DNA of 64,000 nt, from contig NZ_KB894125.1 of the NCBI RefSeq assembly GCF_000374365.1, forward strand, positions 1 through 64,000, in the 5' to 3' direction. Both the position numbers and the translations under genes were made by a program. Positions 56,484-63,767 of this stretch are shown piece after piece; the first letter of the stretch is position 1, and each line of letters opens with the position of its first letter. The notes below the pieces were generated by a model. The model was not told the DNA's origin and did not search any database. It saw only the letters and a program-made list of their open reading frames with translations. This DNA is from Bacteroides gallinarum DSM 18171 = JCM 13658 (GTDB lineage Bacteria; Bacteroidota; Bacteroidia; Bacteroidales; Bacteroidaceae).

Positions 56484-58301
56484 ATGAAAAGAAATCCGGA
56501 AAAGATATTAAACAGTCTGACGCAACACAGTTCCGACTTGGAGTACAAGTTCGAACGTCTGTATCGGATACTGTTTAATGAAGAGATGTACTACATAACC
56601 TACCAGCGCATATATGCCAAACAAGGCAATATGACAAAGGGAGTTGACGGAAAGACCGTTGACGGATTCAGTATATCCCACATTGAACAGTTAATTGATA
56701 CGCTCAAGAATGAGACGTATCAGCCGAAACCCTCACAGCGAGTTTATATTCCGAAAAAAAACGGAAAAATGAGACCGTTGGGTATTCCGACATTCATAGA
56801 CAAACTTCTGCAAGAGGTTATCCGAATGATTTTGGAAGCAATATATGAGGGCAGTTTTGAAAATTCTTCTCACGGTTTCAGACCGCAAAGAAGTCCACAG
56901 ACTGCACTTTCAAGCATTCAAAAGACATTCAACAATACAAAATGGTTTATCGAAGGGGACATCAAAGGCTTCTTCGATAACATAGACCACGAAGTGTTGA
57001 TAGCCATTCTTTCAGAAAGGATTTCTGATGAAAGATTCCTTCGACTTATCAGAAAGTTCCTGAACGCGGGATATGTTGAAGATTGGGTATTCCACAAATC
57101 ATACAGCGGAACTCCGCAAGGTGGTATCATTAGCCCCATACTGGCTAACATCTACCTCGACAAGTTTGATAAGTATATCAAGGAATACATCGAAAACTTC
57201 AACAAGGGAAAAAGACGCAAGGAAAATCCGATTGCAAAACAACTCGGACATCGTAAAGCCAAGTTAGTTACAAAACTACGAAACACTGTTGATGAAATGG
57301 AATGTAAACAGTTGTTTGCAGAAATTAGAGAAACTGTCAAAGAACGACTGAAATATCCTGCTGGTGATGAAATGGATAACAGTATCAAACGACTGAAATA
57401 CATAAGATATGCGGATGATTTTCTAATTGGAGTAATCGGTAGTAAGCAAGATTGTATCCAAATCAAGGAGGACATAAAGCAATTTATGGCTGACAAATTA
57501 AAATTGGAACTGTCTGATGAAAAAACTCTGATTACCAATGCAAGAAAACACGCCAAATTTCTGGGGTATGATGTTTTTGTACGAAAGTCCAATGATACAC
57601 GCAGAGATAAGAACGGTCATTTGACAAGGTCGTTAGATCACAAGATTGTCCTATATGTAACAACCGAAACGATAAGAAAGAAACTTCTTGAATATGATGC
57701 TGTGAAGATTGTCAAGCAGAATGGAAAAGAGGTCTGGAAATCCAAAGGTCGTCCATATATGAGATGTCTTGATGATTTGGAGATTATAAGCCAATATAAC
57801 TCCGAAATCATAGGGTTCTATAACTACTATTCGATAGCGAACAACTGTCCTGTTATTGACTCATTCTATAACATTATGGAGTATAGTATGTACAAGACAT
57901 ATGCCGGCAAATACACTACTTCAAAGAAGAAGATTATCGCGAAGTACAAGAAAAACGGTGTATTCTCCATACCCTACACAAATAAAAAAGGATATGAGGT
58001 CAGACGTGAGTTTTACGACAAGGGTTTCAAACGTAAGGAACTGCCGAATCGAAATTTAGATGATAAGTTGCCTAATACAGTCGCTATAACGGGTGGCAGA
58101 AATGGTCTAATCAAGAGACTCCAAGCACGGGTATGTGAAAATTGCGGTGCAACAGATAATCTTGAAATGCACCATGTACGCAAGCTCAAAGACTTGAAAG
58201 GCAAAAGTGATTGGGAAATAAAAATGATTTCCCGTAACCGTAAAACATTAGCAGTATGTACAGTATGTCATCAGAAAATACATTCGGGAAAGTTAGACTG
58301 A
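56484..58301 (+). CDS. Group II intron-encoded reverse transcriptase/maturase
   Basis: A 605-residue multifunctional protein (ATG at 56484; an in-frame TTG at 56466 is an alternative start). It has the reverse-transcriptase fingers/palm with the catalytic YADD near residue 308 and GTPQGGIISPILANIYL near 212, a maturase (X) domain near 420-500, and a C-terminal HNH endonuclease-like region (CENCGATDNLEMHHV and CTVCHQKIH). It would help splice the intron from mobC RNA and spread it by retrohoming. All catalytic motifs look intact. Confidence 0.93.
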   Translation: MKRNPEKILNSLTQHSSDLEYKFERLYRILFNEEMYYITYQRIYAKQGNMTKGVDGKTVDGFSISHIEQLIDTLKNETYQPKPSQRVYIPKKNGKMRPLGIPTFIDKLLQEVIRMILEAIYEGSFENSSHGFRPQRSPQTALSSIQKTFNNTKWFIEGDIKGFFDNIDHEVLIAILSERISDERFLRLIRKFLNAGYVEDWVFHKSYSGTPQGGIISPILANIYLDKFDKYIKEYIENFNKGKRRKENPIAKQLGHRKAKLVTKLRNTVDEMECKQLFAEIRETVKERLKYPAGDEMDNSIKRLKYIRYADDFLIGVIGSKQDCIQIKEDIKQFMADKLKLELSDEKTLITNARKHAKFLGYDVFVRKSNDTRRDKNGHLTRSLDHKIVLYVTTETIRKKLLEYDAVKIVKQNGKEVWKSKGRPYMRCLDDLEIISQYNSEIIGFYNYYSIANNCPVIDSFYNIMEYSMYKTYAGKYTTSKKKIIAKYKKNGVFSIPYTNKKGYEVRREFYDKGFKRKELPNRNLDDKLPNTVAITGGRNGLIKRLQARVCENCGATDNLEMHHVRKLKDLKGKSDWEIKMISRNRKTLAVCTVCHQKIHSGKLD

Positions 58302-58314
58302 ATGAGAAGGTGGA

Positions 58315-58348
58315 GAGCCGTGTACGGGGAGACCTGTCAGCACGGTTC
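58315..58348 (+). ncRNA. Group II intron domain V
   Basis: A 34-nt hairpin with the AGC triad at its base (GAGCCG), a GAGA tetraloop and complementary CACGGTTC. Length and shape match canonical domain V, the catalytic centre. Confidence 0.85.
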
Positions 58349-58411
58349 GGAGGCGAGTGCTTGGAAACCTGCCATGGTAAAACATGGCAAGGCGCCGGGT
58401 GCTTAGCCAGT

Positions 58412-59287
58412 GGCCAGATAGCAAGCGCGAAAATCCCGCTTTCAAGGATGATTTCACCGCAGCTTTACTGGGTGATGACGGGCGATGATTTCACGCTCGA
58501 CCTGAACAATCCCGAACATCCGAAGATACTCTGTGTCGGTAACAATCCTGACAGGCAGAACATCTATTCCGCCGCCCTCGGACTGTACAACAGCCGTATT
58601 GTGAAATTAGTGAATAAAAAGGGACAAGTCAAATCCTCCATCATCATAGACGAGCTTCCCACAATCTATTTTCGCGGCATTGACAACCTGATTGCCACCG
58701 CCCGCAGCAACAAGGTGGCGGTCTGTCTCGGCTTCCAGGATTTCTCGCAATTGACCCGTGACTACGGAGAAAAGGAAGCGAAGGTAATCCAGAACACGGT
58801 GGGCAATATCTTCAGCGGGCAGGTCGTCGGGGAAACGGCCAAGTCGTTGTCCGAGAGGTTCGGTAAAATCCTGCAACAGCGCCAGTCCATCTCCATCAAC
58901 CGCCAGGACACCTCGACATCCATCAACACGCAGCTCGATTCCCTGATACCCGCCTCAAAGATTGCGAATCTCTCGCAGGGTACGTTCGTGGGCAGCGTGG
59001 CGGACAACTTCGGGGAGGAAATCGAGCAGAAGATTTTCCATTCCCGCATCATCGTGGACAGCGAAAAGGTGTCGGAAGAAATGAAAGCATACAAGAAAAT
59101 ACCGGTCATCAACGAGTTCAGGGACGAGGACGGGAACGACATCATGCAGCAGCAGATCGACCGTAACTACTCCCGGATAAAAGCCGATGTGCTGCAAATT
59201 ATCGAGGAGGAATTGGAGCGCATAAAGAATGACCCGGAATTAAGACATCTCATTCCGCAGGAGAACGGGGAGGGTGAAAACGGATAG
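58412..59287 (+). CDS. mobC: MobC coupling protein, exon 2
   Basis: The last 291 codons of the coupling ATPase. It opens GQIASAKIPLSRMISPQLYWV and continues with the Walker B region SSIIIDELPTIYFRG. The Glu/Asp-rich C-terminal tail ends in GENG. The upstream part of this open frame is intron sequence. See exon 1 for the joined protein. Confidence 0.9.
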   Translation, partial: GQIASAKIPLSRMISPQLYWVMTGDDFTLDLNNPEHPKILCVGNNPDRQNIYSAALGLYNSRIVKLVNKKGQVKSSIIIDELPTIYFRGIDNLIATARSNKVAVCLGFQDFSQLTRDYGEKEAKVIQNTVGNIFSGQVVGETAKSLSERFGKILQQRQSISINRQDTSTSINTQLDSLIPASKIANLSQGTFVGSVADNFGEEIEQKIFHSRIIVDSEKVSEEMKAYKKIPVINEFRDEDGNDIMQQQIDRNYSRIKADVLQIIEEELERIKNDPELRHLIPQENGEGENG

Positions 59288-59318
59288 GCAGGAATGCACC
59301 GCTGTTTTATTTCAGCCT

Positions 59319-59482
59319 GCAAAGGTCGTCCCGTGCCTGTCGGATTGGGCAAGGCCGGGCCCTTGCGGGTTTTCGGGAAAATCTTCCGCGCTGCGCTTGC
59401 GGTATTTTCCCGAAAAGCCTTGCGCAATCCGGCACGGAACGGTAAGGCAGGCAAGAAATAAAATATCGGCTCGCCGAGCCGG
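59319..59482 (+). ncRNA. Structured leader element, copy 5
   Basis: Starts GCAAAGGTCG. The outer stem is CCGTGCC with GGCACGG. Next stems are CGGATT/AATCCG and GCAAGGC/GCCTTGC. The inner stem is TTTTCGGGAAAAT with ATTTTCCCGAAAA, enclosing CTTCCGCGCTGCGCTTGCGGT. The tail hairpin is CGGCTCGCCGAGCCG. It differs from the other copies in the internal motif (TCTTCCGC for TCATCCTCGC). It precedes the ATG at 59511. Confidence 0.7.
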
Positions 59483-59510
59483 GAATGTTCAACTAAAAAA
59501 ACAACAAGTC

Positions 59511-60044
59511 ATGAGCAAGACTAAAGTGGTCAATATCCGCAAGGAATCCTGTGATGTATATATAGGAAGGGCGGGACGTGGAAAAGACGGTTATTTCGGG
59601 AACCCGTTCAGGCCGGATGCGGCAATGGCAAGGGGCGACACGCTGGAACGTTACAGGAAGTATTTTTACCACCGTTTAGGCACGGATGAAGAGTTCCGAA
59701 GACGGATCGGGGAATTGCAGGGCAAGACATTGGGATGTTTCTGTAAACCGAACCCTTGCCACGGGGATATCATAAAGGAATATCTGGACCGCATCGAAGG
59801 GAATGCGGAAGAAGTCGTCATCGGCAAGACCTATTGGAAAGGATGTGCCTACCCGGTCAGGGAAATACATGCCGGCAATCGCACGTTCAGGGTGTCGGTG
59901 GAAAGCCTGTGCGATGAACTGGTGAACGACATGCGCAATGGCGTTTATGAGGCAATGGAGGCGAACGAGGAGATTGACGGTTATTGCACGGACGAGGAGC
60001 TGTGTACCTTGACCGATGCCGCCTTGTATGAAATGTGCTGTTGA
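59511..60044 (+). CDS. DUF4326-containing protein
   Basis: A 177-residue protein. The N-terminal domain has GNPFRP near residue 25 and LGCFCKPNPCHGDII near residue 78, the signature of DUF4326, a family of unknown function common in phages and mobile elements. The C-terminal part is acidic. Start is the ATG at 59511, just after leader copy 5. Confidence 0.82.
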   Translation: MSKTKVVNIRKESCDVYIGRAGRGKDGYFGNPFRPDAAMARGDTLERYRKYFYHRLGTDEEFRRRIGELQGKTLGCFCKPNPCHGDIIKEYLDRIEGNAEEVVIGKTYWKGCAYPVREIHAGNRTFRVSVESLCDELVNDMRNGVYEAMEANEEIDGYCTDEELCTLTDAALYEMCC

Positions 60045-60081
60045 AATGAAATAAAGTTCAAACAATAAAAACAGAAAGGAC

Positions 60082-60363
60082 ATGAGAAAGAGAAGCAACT
60101 TCACCCCGATGAAAAGGCTCCATGAGATTCTTGACAGCTATGGACTGAAACTGATGGAAGTGGGGACCAACCACCTGAGAATATTCTTTGGCAACAGGAA
60201 ACTGTTCGACTACTACCCGCTGCGGATGAAACTTTTCGATTACCGGCAGTGGCAACAGCTGACCTATCCGTCGCTCGTGGACGGTACGGACAAATGGGAA
60301 ACGGAGATGAAAGGCATCATCGACAGCCTTATGGGATTATCGCAACAAACATCGGAACCATGA
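60082..60363 (+). CDS. Hypothetical small accessory protein
   Basis: A 93-residue basic protein, no recognised family. Its stop overlaps the next start (ATGA at 60360). Confidence 0.6.
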   Translation: MRKRSNFTPMKRLHEILDSYGLKLMEVGTNHLRIFFGNRKLFDYYPLRMKLFDYRQWQQLTYPSLVDGTDKWETEMKGIIDSLMGLSQQTSEP

Positions 60364-60614
60364 ATAGGGACAACAGACAGACGCTCGTTTGGGACAATAT
60401 TCCCGAATGGGCGATTTTCGCATTGGAGTACGGTATCGAGGAGGAACTGTTCCTGGCGAATGAGGATTTGGAGATGATAAGCCGGTTCACCGGAGAGAAT
60501 TTCCCGAACGGCTACACGATGAGCGTGGATTGGGAATCATGCACGGAGTTCAATCCGTGTCCGGCATTCGGGAAGCCGTGCAAAACGTATAAGGTAACTT
60601 TTGTAACACCATAA
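60360..60614 (+). CDS. Hypothetical small acidic protein
   Basis: An 84-residue protein with Trp and acidic residues, and a CTEFNPCPAFGKPCK segment with three Cys near the C-terminus. I placed the start by the 4-base overlap with the preceding gene. Confidence 0.6.
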   Translation: MNRDNRQTLVWDNIPEWAIFALEYGIEEELFLANEDLEMISRFTGENFPNGYTMSVDWESCTEFNPCPAFGKPCKTYKVTFVTP

Positions 60615-60625
60615 AATAACTTGAA

Positions 60626-61123
60626 ATGAGAAAGATAACATTAAGCGGGTACAATTCCATCCCGGAGGATTATCGCGGGATTTGGACTGTCGAGCGTTGG
60701 GACTTGCCGGATTGGGCGGAGAAACGGGAGAAATACATGGGAAAGCGCACCATGATGGTGTATGACAAGGGAACGCGCCTGCTGGTTGAAGGACTCGGGT
60801 TTGAAATCGTGGACGACAGTTCATGGAAAAAGCCGGATGAGGTCAGAAAGGAAATAGGCGGCCACTATCTGGAATTCTACAGCGAGCAGGGACATGAGCC
60901 CCATTATGCGGACTGTATCATCCGATGGCACGACACGCTGGAAACGGAAGAAGCAAGGATTGCATTGGCAATGGATTCCGACACGGAAAAGGACGATGAG
61001 ATATTCTTCTACTGTAACAGCGTGAATGACTTGAAATCACTGGCGGACAAGGGCAAGGAGGACTTTGCCATAGCCGGATGCCTCGGTTTCGGGATGTACG
61101 AAGATTTATTACAAATAACTTAA
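60626..61123 (+). CDS. Hypothetical accessory ICE protein
   Basis: A 165-residue acidic protein with no clear domain. Last gene of the operon led by leader copy 5. Confidence 0.6.
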   Translation: MRKITLSGYNSIPEDYRGIWTVERWDLPDWAEKREKYMGKRTMMVYDKGTRLLVEGLGFEIVDDSSWKKPDEVRKEIGGHYLEFYSEQGHEPHYADCIIRWHDTLETEEARIALAMDSDTEKDDEIFFYCNSVNDLKSLADKGKEDFAIAGCLGFGMYEDLLQIT

Positions 61124-61236
61124 AATTATCGGATATTAAAATCAAAGATAAGGCCCGCAATGACCTTGTCCTCTCATATTCAGACAGTGGATTGCGGAAC
61201 CTTCACAGCCGATACAGGTATAGGTATAAAAAACAA

Positions 61237-61265
61237 GAAATCCCCGTCGTAATGACCGGGATTTC
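61237..61265. terminator. Probable terminator between convergent genes
   Basis: GAAATCCC pairs with GGGATTTC. It lies between the rightward accessory operon and the leftward defence module. There is no long T run immediately after it. Confidence 0.45.
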
Positions 61266-61325
61266 TCTACTTCCTTTTTATAGTGCAGATGCGACGACTA
61301 TGCTCGCACGGGCACTTTTAATACT

Positions 61326-61348
61326 ACAAAGGTAAGCATTACCTTTGT
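61326..61348. repeat. Palindrome ACAAAGGTAA-GCA-TTACCTTTGT
   Basis: Two 10-base arms around three bases. Each arm carries TACCTTTG/CAAAGGTA, so both strands present a -7-like box. The 10-mer ACAAAGGTAA also occurs at 22854-22863. Confidence 0.5.
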
Positions 61349-61404
61349 TCTGCCAAACAAATATACGGTTCTGCTTAAAATTGCTATTCATGGAATTAAA
61401 ATAA

Positions 61405-61431
61405 GATTTTTGCAGAAAATCCGCAAAAATC
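61405..61431. repeat. Inverted repeat downstream of the defence module
   Basis: GATTTTTGC ... GCAAAAATC, nine-base arms, 9-base centre. The same words occur in the palindrome at 63826-63856 upstream of the module. Confidence 0.5.
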
Positions 61432-61444
61432 AAATATTAAACTC

Positions 61445-62539
61445 TCATATAGCAAATTTAGGCAACAGCAATATCTCTTTTCCAGAAGTAACTTCAATGG
61501 AAATAACCTGGGTCGGTTCGAGTTGGCAAGGTAGCAGTTTCATTTCGTCAGGTTGCAGCAAAAGCACATTGTCATTTAATTCCCGCCGGGACTTTTCTTC
61601 CCAATCATATATGACGAACATCCCTTTTCTGAAAAGTTCAACCCCGTCTTTGCTGTTTGTTACAATCAAGCCATCTTCGCCGAACCCGACTGACCAGTCA
61701 CAGCCATGTTCCTTATATTCAAATGTGCTGCCATAGCCGACGGTCTCTTTGCCGATCAGCCTGCCGACAAGGATATCCACGTTTGTATATGGATTTCTAT
61801 TGTAGACAGGTTCTTCCGTGTTCAAGTCACTTTCAGCCCTTAACCTGCAAGCATTGACCATCCCTTTCACCAGATTATCCTTGACAAGAGGAAATGTGGA
61901 TTCTGAAGATTTGGTTTCCTGCCAATATCCTTGTTTTCTCGCATAACCGTTTATACAGTTCTTGCCGCCACAGTCTTTTTCAGGATTCTTTCCGGTACCG
62001 CATTCAAATATATGTTTTTTACCCCGGATCTTTTCCCCGCATTCCGTTTCATTGAAACAATGGTAAACGTATTCAAAATGGAGAAGAAGATAATATTCAA
62101 AACTGCGACTGGAGAATGCGATATTGACTTTCTTCCCGTCAATTTCCTTACCGGCTTCCGCCAAGGCTTCTTTATGCTTCGGATGCTTGTCCTTGTCATA
62201 GACAGCCCAGGATTCATCAACCCCTTCTGACAAGATTTGCCGTGCATACCGTACCCACTTTAATGGCGGGGCTCCGGTTATTACCACATCTTCAGCGGCA
62301 TCCTTCCCGTCTGTCTTGATTTTGCGCTTTTTCCCTTTGTAGCTGCCTCTGGAAGAATTATCCTCTTCTTCATCCTGTGGAATGTAAGGTTGTGGGATGG
62401 TACGGACATCCATGCCGTCATTGCCTTTGCAATACAGGTCGCACAGGCTCGTAAAGAACAGCGGCTCGGTCTTGTCCCCTTCGCACACTATCCTTATTAC
62501 ATAGTTGCTGTGACGTGTATTTTCGTTATTCCTTGCCAT
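61445..62539 (-). CDS. RloB-like protein (AbiL-type defence partner)
   Basis: A 364-residue protein with RloB-like features. An N-terminal EGDKTE motif near residue 20 and the acidic YDKDKH motif (a DxD pair) suggest a Toprim-type metal site, and FEYYLLLHFEY matches the family's FELWLLLHF motif. A Cys-rich insertion near residues 185-215 (ECG, DCGGKNC) may bind zinc. The start is the ATG at 62539, overlapping the upstream ATPase gene by 14 bases. With the ATPase it probably forms an AbiL/RloAB-type phage-defence module; activity is inferred. Confidence 0.75.
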   Translation of the reverse strand: MARNNENTRHSNYVIRIVCEGDKTEPLFFTSLCDLYCKGNDGMDVRTIPQPYIPQDEEEDNSSRGSYKGKKRKIKTDGKDAAEDVVITGAPPLKWVRYARQILSEGVDESWAVYDKDKHPKHKEALAEAGKEIDGKKVNIAFSSRSFEYYLLLHFEYVYHCFNETECGEKIRGKKHIFECGTGKNPEKDCGGKNCINGYARKQGYWQETKSSESTFPLVKDNLVKGMVNACRLRAESDLNTEEPVYNRNPYTNVDILVGRLIGKETVGYGSTFEYKEHGCDWSVGFGEDGLIVTNSKDGVELFRKGMFVIYDWEEKSRRELNDNVLLLQPDEMKLLPCQLEPTQVISIEVTSGKEILLLPKFAI

Positions 62540-63767
62540 CCTCCACAAAGAGTTTTTCCAATGATTGCAATGAAGGCACTCCTCCAAATTTATTGTTCAA
62601 ATACCATTTGGCAAACAGGGTGTCTTCTCTCACATCATCAAAGTCCGAAAGTGTGAACATTTCCGAAACTCCGAACTTGTCTTTCTCCGTAAACCAGACC
62701 TGGTCCTTACGGATAGTATTCTGGTCAAGAAGATTCACATCATGCGTGGTGAAAACCAACTGTGCGTTCTTCTTGTTGATCCGTCCATTCCTGAATATGT
62801 CAACAATCAGTTGTGTAATGTAAGAGTGGAGACCGGAGTCCATCTCGTCCACAAAGAACGGACTGCCACTCTGCAATGCCTGTAATATATGGCAACCGAT
62901 GATGAACAACGCCCTTGTTCCAAAGGATTCCTCTTTCAATGGCAAATCTGTCTTTCCGATGCTTTCGCCATCCTTGTACAACCCGTGCAGGCTTGTCACT
63001 TCCACATCGCCGCTTCGCTTTTCCAATTGGAAATCTGCCAGTCCGGTATCCGCGAAAGCCAGAAATTCGGCGAGCATCTTCTTGTTGTCCGGACGGGAAT
63101 AAAGCCACCTGAGCATTTCCTTGTCTTCCCCAAGTACGGTATCTTCATGGAAACCGTTGGAGATGACCATGCCCGCCAAATACTTTGCGGCATTGGTTAT
63201 AGGCTCACAGGGCGTGTCCTTCAAGAACTTTGAAATCAACAGCTGGTTCTTGAACACGTTGAACGGTTTGGATGTGGAAAGGCTTGAACCGAACTTGATC
63301 GTATCCGATTCCTTGTCTTCCGGAAGTAATGTACGTTCATAAAGTAACGTCTGCTTGCCGTTAGGATAGGATATCAATGATTCGGATTCGATTTGCAGTC
63401 TGGAAAAACTGATTTCATACTTGTACCTTATTCTTTGTGTGATAAACTCCATAGAGAATTCTATCGGTGCGTTTGCTGTTGCACTGTCGAACTTGAAAGG
63501 CTGGTACAAAGTGATATCTTCACCGACACGATTATCCAGATTCAGTACCCAACGCCTGAAACCATACAGGAATTTTATGATGTTGGTCTTTCCGGAAGCG
63601 TTGGCACCAAAAATCAAGGAAATTTTCAATGCCTTCTTGTTGCCCTCCGCCTTAGTTTCAACCTCACACAGATTTTCGGCCTTTGCTTTTGAAGAGGTCG
63701 GTTCGGTTGTAAATGAGCATGTACCCTTAAACGAACGATAATTCTTAAATTCCAGGTTTAATATCAT
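62526..63767 (-). CDS. AAA ATPase (RloA/AbiLi-like) of a defence module
   Basis: A 413-residue ATPase of the AAA_15/SMC-like kind. The start is the ATG at 63767 (an upstream in-frame ATG adds a non-conserved extension). Features: MILNLEFKNYRSF N-terminus, Walker A GANASGKT at 54-61, signature SFGTRALF, and Walker B FFVDEMDSGLH near residue 320. In RloAB/AbiL and PARIS-like systems such ATPases act as sensors that trigger the partner effector. It is followed by the RloB-like gene. Confidence 0.8.
   Translation of the reverse strand: MILNLEFKNYRSFKGTCSFTTEPTSSKAKAENLCEVETKAEGNKKALKISLIFGANASGKTNIIKFLYGFRRWVLNLDNRVGEDITLYQPFKFDSATANAPIEFSMEFITQRIRYKYEISFSRLQIESESLISYPNGKQTLLYERTLLPEDKESDTIKFGSSLSTSKPFNVFKNQLLISKFLKDTPCEPITNAAKYLAGMVISNGFHEDTVLGEDKEMLRWLYSRPDNKKMLAEFLAFADTGLADFQLEKRSGDVEVTSLHGLYKDGESIGKTDLPLKEESFGTRALFIIGCHILQALQSGSPFFVDEMDSGLHSYITQLIVDIFRNGRINKKNAQLVFTTHDVNLLDQNTIRKDQVWFTEKDKFGVSEMFTLSDFDDVREDTLFAKWYLNNKFGGVPSLQSLEKLFVEDGKE

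Larger units (their letters stand above)
55911..58411 (+). mobile_element. Group II intron inserted in mobC
   Basis: A self-splicing retroelement of about 2501 bases. The 5' end reads CTGCGCCCGTAAGGG (consensus GTGYG). Domain V is at 58315-58348: 34 bases, beginning GAGCCGTG and ending CACGGTTC, with a GAGA tetraloop. Domain VI follows at about 58349-58405. An intron-encoded maturase sits in domain IV. The structure resembles mitochondrial-like (Ll.LtrB-type) introns. The junctions were chosen to restore the mobC frame; the first base (C) and last bases (GT) do not match the usual G...AY, so the borders may be off by a few bases. The intron is visibly richer in A+T than mobC. Confidence 0.9.
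61124..61444 (+). other. Intergenic region with palindromes
   Basis: About 320 bases without a gene. It contains a GAAATCCC/GGGATTTC hairpin (61237-61265), a perfect palindrome (61326-61348) and a second inverted repeat (61405-61431). The convergent module gene ends at 61445. Confidence 0.6.

Noticed and set aside
58256..58411. Start of the mobC exon-2 open frame as an independent gene
   Set aside because: This part encodes intron domains V-VI; the conserved protein begins at 58412.
22965..59482. The five palindromic elements as a CRISPR array or transposon ends
   Set aside because: They are far apart, not equally spaced with spacers, have internal structure that co-varies, and do not bound transposase genes.
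59274..59510. N-terminal extension of the DUF4326 frame
   Set aside because: It translates leader copy 5; the ATG at 59511 follows the element and starts the conserved domain.
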